Shown here piece by piece: positions 1 to 5,723 of a stretch of 5,749 bases of DNA (its first letter is position 1; each line of letters starts with the position of its first letter). A model generated the notes under the pieces. It was not told the origin of the DNA and did no database searches. It saw only the letters and a list, made by a program, of their open reading frames with translations. The stretch covers positions 1-5,749 of the forward strand of contig JAAXXA010000106.1 of NCBI GenBank assembly GCA_013334735.1, read 5' to 3'. This stretch comes from Bacteroidota bacterium. GTDB lineage: Bacteria; Bacteroidota; Bacteroidia; Bacteroidales; CG2-30-32-10. A program made the position numbers and the translations under genes.

Positions 1-254
1 ACAGCGGCGTTATCGCTAAAGCACAAATAAGAACCATCGGCACGACGAATTTCTTTTCTAGTGCGAACAATAACTACCTTGACTACGTCACTCTTTTTAA
101 CGGCGGCGTGTGGCACTGCGCTTTTAACAGCCGCAACAATAATGTCGCCAACATGCGCGTAGCGTTTTTTGTATCCACCTAATACTCGGATGCATTGGAT
201 TTCCTTTGCGCCGGAATTATCAGCTACTTTTAAATAAGTTTGTACTTGAATCAT
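1..254 (-). CDS. rplN: 50S ribosomal protein L14 (partial, C-terminus beyond the window edge)
   Basis: Reading the minus strand from the ATG at 252-254 gives 84 uninterrupted codons to the window edge. L14 is usually about 122 residues, so roughly the last third is missing. Recognisable L14 motifs are MIQ at the start, VADNSGAKE near residues 10-18, IRVLGG at about 22-27, KRYAHVGDIIV at about 30-40, VVKVVIVRTRKEIRR at about 57-71, and DGSYLCFSDNAAV at the edge. L14 is a universal large-subunit protein that binds 23S rRNA at the subunit interface. The S17 reading frame ends 22 bases upstream, matching the conserved rpsQ-rplN order. The start has no strong Shine-Dalgarno sequence. Typical Bacteroidota L14, as I recall it, carries KKGTVSKAVVVRTKKEVRR in the central part; here the matching stretch is KKSDVVKVVIVRTRKEIRR. 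This, with the higher G+C and more G/C-ending codons, suggests a source different from the lipid A genes. The family call is secure; the taxonomic inference is tentative. Confidence 0.95.
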   Translation of the reverse strand, partial: MIQVQTYLKVADNSGAKEIQCIRVLGGYKKRYAHVGDIIVAAVKSAVPHAAVKKSDVVKVVIVRTRKEIRRADGSYLCFSDNAA

Positions 255-276
255 ATATTTATACTTCTAAAACACC

Positions 277-366
277 TTATTGGTTAAGCACGCGCCATCT
301 CTTATCACGACTGAGCGGACGGCATTCAATAAACATAACTTTATCACCAGTCTTGTATTGATTTTT
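277..366 (-). pseudogene. rpsQ: 30S ribosomal protein S17, C-terminal fragment truncated at its 5' side
   Basis: On the minus strand the frame ending at the TAA at 277-279 encodes about 28 residues that match the S17 C-terminus: QYKTGDKVMFIECRPLSRDKRWRVLNQ. The hallmarks are GDKV, the ECRPLS motif and KRWRV, comparable to the E. coli segment GDVVEIRECRPLSKTKSW. S17 is normally about 80-90 residues, so some two thirds are missing. Upstream of the Asn codon at 361-363 the frame turns into Lys/Asn/Ile-rich translation from A/T runs and hits an in-frame TAA at 406-408. No N-terminal S17 sequence (the core with KxxRHPxYxK-type motifs) is seen in any frame nearby. S17 is an essential primary 16S rRNA-binding protein, so a true loss would need a second copy elsewhere. 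A misassembly or a rearrangement boundary at about 361-370 is more likely. The fragment is followed 22 bases later by rplN, as in the spc operon. Confidence 0.85.
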
Positions 367-425
367 TTTGTTGATAATATTTATGTTGATTTTTTTATTT
401 TTGTTTTAAATATTATTAATATTTT

Positions 426-480
426 GAATTATCACGATCTACACTTCGACTACGCTAAGTTACATTACATGTGGTAATTC
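426..480. repeat. Inverted repeat with potential 10-bp stem in the spacer before lpxC
   Basis: GAATTATCAC at 426-435 can pair over all ten positions with GTGGTAATTC at 471-480, with one G-T (G·U in RNA) pair. The 35-base loop contains a second weak inverted repeat, ACTT at 443-446 with AAGT at 457-460, around a TTCGACTACGCT core. No T-run follows the right arm closely, so this is not a convincing intrinsic terminator. It may be a degenerate interspersed repeat or the remains of the gene end that once preceded lpxC. Confidence 0.4.
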
Positions 481-535
481 TTCCCGTTTCATATATAAAA
501 TAATGAACTTACTGACAAACACAAATAATTATTTT

Positions 536-565
536 TTTGTTAGTTTTTTTATTTTTATACATTTG
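536..565 (+). promoter_or_regulatory. Predicted Bacteroidota-type promoter for lpxC/fabZ-lpxA
   Basis: TTTG at 536-539 and TACATTTG at 558-565 are separated by 18 bases. This fits the known Bacteroidota housekeeping promoter pattern (a TTTG-like -33 box, roughly 19 bases, then TAnnTTTG as the -7 box). Transcription would be expected to start a few bases after 565, at about 569-573, which leaves almost no leader before the ATG at 574. No Shine-Dalgarno sequence lies in this stretch, consistent with a leaderless or near-leaderless message. The call is by pattern only. Confidence 0.6.
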
Positions 566-573
566 CTCCCGCT

Positions 574-1974
574 ATGATAAAAAAACAACGCACAATAAAA
601 GAACCCATTACTGTTTCAGGTGTGGGTTTACATTCAGGACAAGAAGTGAATGTTACCTTTTTGCCCGCACCCGAAAATCATGGATATAAGTTCTGTAGAA
701 TTGATCTCGAAGGTAAACCTATAGTAGATGCTAATGTTCATAATGTTGTAGATACATCCAGAGGTACTAATATAGAACAAAATGGTGTAAGGATACTAAC
801 GGTTGAACATACCCTTGCTTCACTTGCCGGTCTTGAAATTGATAATGTCCTTATTGAGCTTGATTCGTCCGAACCTCCTATATTTGACGGTAGTTCAAAA
901 ATATATGTAGAAGCTTTGCTTAAGTCCGGTATTGTTGAACAAAATGCAGAAAGACATTATTTTGAAATTACACAGAATATTACTTACTCTGATCCCAAAA
1001 ATAAAATTGAGCTGATTGCTATCCCTTCTGACGAGTTCAAACTTTCAGTAATGATTGATTTTGAATCAAATGTTCTCGGAACTCAGAATGCTTCATTAGT
1101 TAATATGAGTGATTTTAAAGAAGAAATTTCGTCATGCCGGACTTTTGTTTTTTTGCATGAATTGGAATACTTGATAAACAATAACCTTATTAAGGGAGGC
1201 GACATTAACAGCGCAATTGTATTCATAAACAGACTTATTTCCGATGATGAACTTTCACGTTTGGCAGTAGTTTTTAAAAGGGAAAAAGTTGCTGTTCTAA
1301 AAGAGGGCATTCTTAATAATCTGGAACTACGTTTTAACAATGAACCGGCTCGTCATAAATTGTTAGACTTGATTGGAGATCTTGCTCTTGTTGGTACTCC
1401 AATTAAAGCTCATATTATTGCCAGCAGACCGGGACATTTTTCAAATGTTGAATTTGCAAAAAAAATAAGCCAATTTATATCACAAACAAAAATCAAAAAA
1501 GAGGGATATCGCTACGATCCTGATGCCAAACCTATTTATGATATCAATCAAATAAAAAAAATAATTCCACATCGTATTCCTTTCTTGCTTGTTGATAAAA
1601 TATTAGATATATCGGATACAAGAGTAATAGGATTAAAAAATGTTACAATGAATGAAGGTTTCTTTGTTGGACATTTCCCAGAAGAACCGGTTATGCCGGG
1701 AGTATTGCAAGTAGAAGCAATGGCGCAAACAGGAGGCATTTTTTTCCTGCATACAAAACCTGATCCTGAAAATTACAATACATATTTTTTGAAAATAGAT
1801 AATGTTAAATTCAGAAACAAAGTTGTTCCCGGAGATTCTCTTATTTTTGAATTGAATCTGATGTCTCCTATGAGAAGAGGAATCTGCCAAATGAAAGGAG
1901 TTGCTTATGTCGGTAGTAAAATTGTTATGGAAGCTGAGTTGACTGCTCAGATCACTAAAATTAAAAAATCATGA
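574..1974 (+). CDS. lpxC/fabZ: Bifunctional UDP-3-O-acyl-N-acetylglucosamine deacetylase / 3-hydroxyacyl-ACP dehydratase (LpxC/FabZ fusion)
   Basis: A 466-residue cytoplasmic fusion enzyme. Residues 1 to about 302 are LpxC, the zinc deacetylase that commits UDP-3-O-acyl-GlcNAc to lipid A. The VEH motif holds E78 and H79, RHKLLDLIGDL holds H261 and D265 (the other zinc ligands by alignment with E. coli H238 and D242), and RPGH holds H288, matching catalytic H265 of E. coli. Residues of about 303-320 form a charged linker. Residues from about 321 to 466 are FabZ, the hot-dog-fold dehydratase of fatty acid synthesis: IPHRIPFLLVDKI at 331-343, GHFPEEPVMPGVLQVEAMAQ with catalytic H367 and E381, and KFRNKVVPGD near 412-421. 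All catalytic residues of both halves are present. This fusion is characteristic of Bacteroidota and a few relatives. The ATG at 574 fits the family start (MIKKQRTIKEPITVSGVGLHSG). Its TGA stop overlaps the lpxA start. The usual upstream neighbour lpxD is not in the window. Confidence 0.97.
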   Translation: MIKKQRTIKEPITVSGVGLHSGQEVNVTFLPAPENHGYKFCRIDLEGKPIVDANVHNVVDTSRGTNIEQNGVRILTVEHTLASLAGLEIDNVLIELDSSEPPIFDGSSKIYVEALLKSGIVEQNAERHYFEITQNITYSDPKNKIELIAIPSDEFKLSVMIDFESNVLGTQNASLVNMSDFKEEISSCRTFVFLHELEYLINNNLIKGGDINSAIVFINRLISDDELSRLAVVFKREKVAVLKEGILNNLELRFNNEPARHKLLDLIGDLALVGTPIKAHIIASRPGHFSNVEFAKKISQFISQTKIKKEGYRYDPDAKPIYDINQIKKIIPHRIPFLLVDKILDISDTRVIGLKNVTMNEGFFVGHFPEEPVMPGVLQVEAMAQTGGIFFLHTKPDPENYNTYFLKIDNVKFRNKVVPGDSLIFELNLMSPMRRGICQMKGVAYVGSKIVMEAELTAQITKIKKS

Positions 1975-2765
1975 ATCAACCATTAGCTTATGTACATCCG
2001 CAAGCAAAAATTGCAAATAATGTTGTAATTGAACCATTTGTTACTATTAATAAAAATGTGGAAATTGGTGAAGGGACATGGATTGGTAATAACGTAACTA
2101 TAATGGAAGGCGCACGAATAGGTAAAAACTGCAAAATTTTTCCTTGCGCTGTTATTTCAGCTATTCCACAAGATTTGAAATTTAGCGGTGAAGAAACTTT
2201 TGTAAAAATTGGCGATAATGTTACAATACGTGAGTTTGTTACTATTAACAGGGGCACTAAAGCAAGTTATGAAACTGTTATAGGCGATAACACTCTTCTT
2301 ATGGCAAGCGCTCATATTGCCCACGACTGTGTAATAGGTGTTAATTGTATTATTGCCAATGCAGCTCTTTTAGCAGGTCATATAATTGTTGATGACTATG
2401 CAATTGTTGGAGGGAATGTGGCTGTACATCAATTTTGTAATATTGGCAAACATGTAATGATATCAGGCGGTTCGCTTGTCAGAAAAGATGTTCCTCCATA
2501 TACAAAAGCAGCTCGCGAACCATTGTCATTTGTGGGTATTAATTCTATCGGATTGAGAAGGAGAGGATTTACTTTTGATAAAATTAAGGAAATTCAGGAT
2601 ATTTATAGAATTTTATTCCTAAGAGGATATAATGTTAGTCAGGCGCTTGCTTTTATAGATGCTGAAATGCCTGCTACATCCGAAAGAGATGAAATAGTAT
2701 CTTTTATAAATAACTCAAGCAGAGGTATTATGAAAGGTTATTCAAAATCAAATTTTGATAAATAA
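1971..2765 (+). CDS. lpxA: Acyl-ACP--UDP-N-acetylglucosamine O-acyltransferase (LpxA)
   Basis: This 264-residue protein catalyses the first lipid A step, transfer of a (3R)-hydroxyacyl chain from ACP to the 3-OH of UDP-GlcNAc in the cytoplasm. Residues 1 to about 185 form a left-handed beta helix of hexapeptide repeats (IGEGTWIGNNVTI, IGKNC, IGDNVTI and so on). The active-site segment MASAHIAHDC has the catalytic His at H118 (E. coli H125), with H115, H137 and the AVHQF residues H153 and Q154 also conserved. G166 aligns with the E. coli acyl-ruler position G173, compatible with a long acyl chain. The helical C-terminal domain starts near GINSIGLRRRGF and includes SSRGIMKGY. Length matches the family (E. 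coli 262). The ATG overlaps the lpxC/fabZ stop as ATGA, so translational coupling is likely, and no separate promoter is visible. A MITE-like element begins 28 bases after the stop codon. Confidence 0.97.
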   Translation: MNQPLAYVHPQAKIANNVVIEPFVTINKNVEIGEGTWIGNNVTIMEGARIGKNCKIFPCAVISAIPQDLKFSGEETFVKIGDNVTIREFVTINRGTKASYETVIGDNTLLMASAHIAHDCVIGVNCIIANAALLAGHIIVDDYAIVGGNVAVHQFCNIGKHVMISGGSLVRKDVPPYTKAAREPLSFVGINSIGLRRRGFTFDKIKEIQDIYRILFLRGYNVSQALAFIDAEMPATSERDEIVSFINNSSRGIMKGYSKSNFDK

Positions 2766-2793
2766 TAATTTTTTCTGAAATTTGTAGTTACTC

Positions 2794-2807
2794 ACTGATG
2801 TTACGCA
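2794..2807 (+). repeat. Left terminal inverted repeat of the MITE-like element
   Basis: The sequence is ACTGATGTTACGCA. It is the inverted partner of 3002-3015, with a single mismatch at the sixth base (T against A). Confidence 0.65.
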
Positions 2808-3001
2808 AAAATACAGAATCTAAGATAGCGGTCAGTCAGAGCAGATTTTCATGGAACGTAGTGGAAGGAAAAGATTGTCGAAGACGACCGCTATATAGGC
2901 AGTCACTCTTCGACAAGCCACGATTTATAGAACTATCTTTATTCTGAATACTTTAAAATAATCGTGGCAGCTCTGAGTGACTTTGACAAATAATATAAAT
3001 A

Positions 3002-3015
3002 TGCGTAACTTCAGT
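3002..3015 (-). repeat. Right terminal inverted repeat of the MITE-like element
   Basis: Read on the minus strand it is ACTGAAGTTACGCA, matching the left end at 13 of 14 positions. The match fades inward into AT-rich sequence and does not continue outward, which defines the element ends. Confidence 0.65.
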
Positions 3016-3103
3016 TAATCATAAGCAATAAGCGTTATCGGCGTTCTATTATTGCCTGATGATTGGAATCTTATTTTTACAATTTATTTTCCCCTCTCAT
3101 TTG

Positions 3104-3724
3104 ATGAAGATAATTTTAAAAAATATTGGAAAGCAATATAAAGAAGATTGGGTATTCCGAAATGTTAATTTTGAATTTTTGCCCGATCAGACTTATGTAA
3201 TTTTGGGATCTAACGGTTCGGGAAAGTCAACACTGATAAATGTTATTTCCTCTCATATTATTCCTACAAAAGGAAATATTTATTATTCATTAAATTTAAA
3301 AGAAGTAAAACAAGATGATGTTTTCCGGCATATTGCCATATGTTCGCCCTATATTGAACTTATTGAAGAATTTACTCTTGTTGAAAATGTTTCATTTTTC
3401 TGTCGTTTTAAAAAATTCCTGGATAATATTACGTTAGAAGAATTTATAGATATTACAAATTTGCATGGTTTTGAATACAAACCTATCCATCAATTATCAT
3501 CAGGTACAAAACAAAGGCTTAAAATCGCACTAGCCATATTGCCCGATGTTTCTGCAATTTTTTTGGATGAACCATGTACCAATTTAGATTCGGAAGGAAT
3601 AAAATGGTATAATAATCTTGTCAATAAATACATAAATAACCGCCTTATAATTGTATGTTCAAATGACAAAAAGTACGAATTTGACTTTTGTAATAATGAA
3701 CTTCATCTTAGCAATTTCAAATAA
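3104..3724 (+). CDS. Single-domain ABC transporter ATP-binding protein, atypical Q- and H-loops
   Basis: This is a 206-residue ABC ATPase with no membrane segment, expected at the inner face of the membrane with a permease not seen here. Walker A is GSNGSGKST (35-43), the signature is LSSGTKQR (131-138), Walker B is AIFLDEP (151-157, catalytic E156) and the D-loop is NLD (160-162). The Q-loop region reads AICSPYIELIEEFT (78-91) with no Gln where one is usual. The H-loop region reads IIVCSND (182-188), with Asn or Ser where the switch His is expected. The start was set at the ATG at 3104 because MKIILKNIGKQY aligns with normal ABC N-termini. An upstream in-frame ATG at 3059 would add 15 hydrophobic residues (MIGILFLQFIFPSHL) unlike the family and is less likely. 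No clear Shine-Dalgarno is present. I recall similar proteins in other Bacteroidota but the substrate is unknown. Proximity to lpxA could suggest envelope lipid export, though this is only inference. Its own promoter is not evident. Confidence 0.88.
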   Translation: MKIILKNIGKQYKEDWVFRNVNFEFLPDQTYVILGSNGSGKSTLINVISSHIIPTKGNIYYSLNLKEVKQDDVFRHIAICSPYIELIEEFTLVENVSFFCRFKKFLDNITLEEFIDITNLHGFEYKPIHQLSSGTKQRLKIALAILPDVSAIFLDEPCTNLDSEGIKWYNNLVNKYINNRLIIVCSNDKKYEFDFCNNELHLSNFK

Positions 3725-3779
3725 ATTTAATCTTTAATTTTAGCTTACTTTTGCTTTATTTTTTTGTCTAAATAAATAG

Positions 3780-3787
3780 TATATTTG
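3780..3787 (+). promoter_or_regulatory. Predicted -7 promoter element for the FISUMP protein gene
   Basis: TATATTTG is a full match to the Bacteroidota TAnnTTTG -7 box and lies 100 bases before the downstream ATG, implying a leader of about 95 bases. The -33 box is poorly placed: the nearest TTTG candidates end 13 bases (3763-3766) or 26 bases (3750-3753) upstream, whereas about 19 is usual. The spacer from 3725 to 3887 shows no gene and no strong terminator. Confidence 0.4.
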
Positions 3788-3887
3788 CATACAAATATGT
3801 TGTGATCAATGATTATTATACCACAAATAAACAATATATTCCATAATCCGCATAGCTATTTACAAAAATATTACAACTATTAAACCT

Positions 3888-5723
3888 ATGAAAAAAATAT
3901 CAGTCTTTGTGTTTTGCTTTATCCCTTGCTTATTAAATTTTACATTTTTTCTAGCATTGAATTTAACAATGTGCACTTTTTATTCGTTTTCGCAGGGTAT
4001 AGCTATTAATACTACCGGTGCCGCTGCCAATGATAAAGCAATGCTTGATGTTAGCGGTACTTCTCTGGGAGTGCTTATAAACCGTATGACCACTACAGAG
4101 CGCGATGCCATATCAACACCTGTTCCCGAATCTTTGCTTATATATAACACCACTACAAAGTGTTTCGAAACTTATATAAACGGTGTGTGGCAAACTATTT
4201 CCTGTGGTTGCACAAGCGCTCCCTCTGCTATAACAGCTTCCGCCTCCTCAACCACTCTTTGTGCAGGAAGTACGTTAATGCTGATAGGTGGTGCGACAGG
4301 TGCAACAAATTGGAGTTGGACAGGTCCTAATGGATTTACTTCTACATCACAAAGCCCTGCAATTACAAATATTACTACAACCGGAACAGGTGTTTACACA
4401 TTAACGGCAAGTAATGCATGCGGTTCTGCAACAGCCGTTAGTACTGCTTCGATTACTGTCAATTCCATTGGCGCAGCAAGTATAAGTATTGCTGCTGTTC
4501 CTACTGGAGCGATATGTGCAGGAACAAGCGTAACATATACAGCAACACCAACCAACGGAGGCACAACGCCTTCATACCAGTGGATAAAGGGTGCAACAAA
4601 CATCACAGGAGAGATAAATCCAACATACACTACAACAACGCTTGCAAATAGTGATATTATTACCTGTGTGATGACTTCAAATAATACTTGCGCTACAGGT
4701 TCGCCGGCTACTTCGAGTGGAATAACTATGACCGTAAATGCGCTTCCTACTCCTTCTTTTACAGCCCAACCCGGAGCAAGTGCATGTATTGGTGTTGATG
4801 TAACTTATACAACTCAAGAATCTATGACAAATTATGCTTGGGTAGTTCCCGGAACATTGAATGCTGACTATAGTATTACTTCGGGTGGTGTAGGAACAAC
4901 GAGCAATACTGTTACTCTAAAATATTTAACTGCCGGCAGCAAAACAGTTACCATTAACTATACAAATAGTAATGGTTGTACAGCAGCTTCGGCAACTTCA
5001 TCAACAGCTACAACTGCTTCTGAATGTTTTACCTGTGGCACATCAAAGCTAACCGATTCCAGAGACAGCAAACAATATAATACCGTGCTTATTGACACTC
5101 AGTGCTGGATGGCGGAAAACCTAAATATAGGAACAAGAATAGATGGAGGTACTGAACAGACAGCAAATAGTACAATAGAAAAATATTGTCAGGGTAATTC
5201 TGAATCTAACTGTTCCACTTACGGCGGTTTATACGAGTGGGCGGAAATGGTGCAATATTATAATAATGCAAACAATATACAAACATGGGATACTCCTCCT
5301 CCCGGAACATTACAAGGTATTTGTCCTATAGGCTGGCATATACCAACAGTTGCCGAATGGACTACTTTAACGAATTACCTTACAAACAGTGGTAATTATG
5401 GCTGCGGAGGCAACACCACCAAAATAGGAAAATCAATGGCATCTAAAACCGGCTGGTGGTACTATATGGAAGACGCTTGCACAATAGGTAAAAATCCGGA
5501 AAACAACAACAGCAGCGGGTTAGGTCTGCCACCGGGAGGTTCAAGACACCCGAGTGGTAGCTTTCAGAACCTTACACAGGTCGGAAGGTTCTGGTCACGG
5601 GATGAGAAATCCGGAGCTTATACTTATGCAACAATGTACTCAATGAACAACGACCAACCAAATATAGGACCCGACGATAATCTGAAGACAAATGGATACT
5701 CGGTGAGATGTATAAAAAACTAG
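3888..5723 (+). CDS. Secreted FISUMP-domain protein with Ig/PKD-like repeats
   Basis: A 611-residue exported protein of unknown specific function. Residues 1 to about 36 form a signal peptide (MKK, a long hydrophobic stretch, then SFSQ before GIAINTTG). Residues 37 to about 106 match a module common at the start of Bacteroidota surface proteins: GIAINTTGAAANDKAMLDVS, then LINRMTTTERDAI, then LLIYNTTTKCFETYINGVW. Three Thr/Ser/Ala-rich Ig/PKD-like segments follow at about 111-192, 195-284 and 286-377, the first two with a CAG(S/T) motif near the start and the third with CIG. The C-terminal domain, about 386-611, is FISUMP (Fibrobacter succinogenes major paralogous domain): DSRDSKQYNTVLI, QCWMAENL (405-412), YGGLYEWAEM, CPIGWHIPTVAEW (479-491), PPGGSRHPSG, FWSRDE and SVRCIKN at the end. 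Nine Cys lie in residues 380-608, consistent with disulfides outside the cytoplasm. No C-terminal type IX sorting domain follows. The ATG at 3888 is chosen because it directly precedes the signal peptide; no Shine-Dalgarno is visible. Confidence 0.85.
   Translation: MKKISVFVFCFIPCLLNFTFFLALNLTMCTFYSFSQGIAINTTGAAANDKAMLDVSGTSLGVLINRMTTTERDAISTPVPESLLIYNTTTKCFETYINGVWQTISCGCTSAPSAITASASSTTLCAGSTLMLIGGATGATNWSWTGPNGFTSTSQSPAITNITTTGTGVYTLTASNACGSATAVSTASITVNSIGAASISIAAVPTGAICAGTSVTYTATPTNGGTTPSYQWIKGATNITGEINPTYTTTTLANSDIITCVMTSNNTCATGSPATSSGITMTVNALPTPSFTAQPGASACIGVDVTYTTQESMTNYAWVVPGTLNADYSITSGGVGTTSNTVTLKYLTAGSKTVTINYTNSNGCTAASATSSTATTASECFTCGTSKLTDSRDSKQYNTVLIDTQCWMAENLNIGTRIDGGTEQTANSTIEKYCQGNSESNCSTYGGLYEWAEMVQYYNNANNIQTWDTPPPGTLQGICPIGWHIPTVAEWTTLTNYLTNSGNYGCGGNTTKIGKSMASKTGWWYYMEDACTIGKNPENNNSSGLGLPPGGSRHPSGSFQNLTQVGRFWSRDEKSGAYTYATMYSMNNDQPNIGPDDNLKTNGYSVRCIKN

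Larger units (their letters stand above)
2794..3015. mobile_element. MITE-like element, about 222 bp, with inverted ends and dense internal inverted repeats
   Basis: The outer ends are ACTGATGTTACGCA at 2794-2807 and TGCGTAACTTCAGT at 3002-3015, inverted copies matching at 13 of 14 bases. Inside are further inverted pairs: 2814-2828 with 2933-2946 (one gap or mismatch), 2825-2833 with 2886-2894 (9/9), 2831-2842 with 2970-2981 (11/12), 2875-2884 with 2907-2916 (10/10), and 2917-2925 with 2960-2968 (9/9). No gene is encoded, and the base composition is richer in G+C than the neighbouring genes. The flanks TACTC (2789-2793) and TAATC (3016-3020) could be a target duplication with one mismatch, but this is weak. 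A short non-coding unit with terminal inverted repeats placed between two genes fits a miniature inverted-repeat transposable element. A structured RNA or a regulatory cruciform is the alternative. Assignment to a particular IS family cannot be made from the window. Confidence 0.6.

Noticed and set aside
280..477. Plus-strand open frame of 65 codons
   Set aside because: It is antisense to the S17 fragment in its first part and then Ile/Phe/Asn-rich translation of AT-rich spacer. It has no family resemblance and no start signal.
1083..1890. Minus-strand open frames within lpxC/fabZ
   Set aside because: They lie opposite conserved catalytic motifs of LpxC and FabZ and encode no recognisable protein.
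3025..3055. GCAATAA at 3025-3031 paired with TTATTGC at 3049-3055 as a terminator
   Set aside because: Only a 7-bp AT-rich stem with a 17-base loop and no T-run after it.
3059..3103. Upstream ATG giving the ABC ATPase a 15-residue hydrophobic extension
   Set aside because: The segment does not match the family N-terminus, and the ATG at 3104 begins exactly at the first beta strand expected of an ABC domain.
3746..3753. TACTTTTG as an alternative -7 promoter box before the FISUMP gene
   Set aside because: It matches TAnnTTTG but has no TTTG at the expected distance upstream and lies only 22 bases after the ABC stop; TATATTTG at 3780 is equally good and closer to the gene.
4394..4630. Minus-strand open frame of 78 codons inside the FISUMP gene
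   Set aside because: A hydrophobic mirror translation of Thr/Ala-rich coding sequence; the plus-strand frame has clear domains over the same bases.
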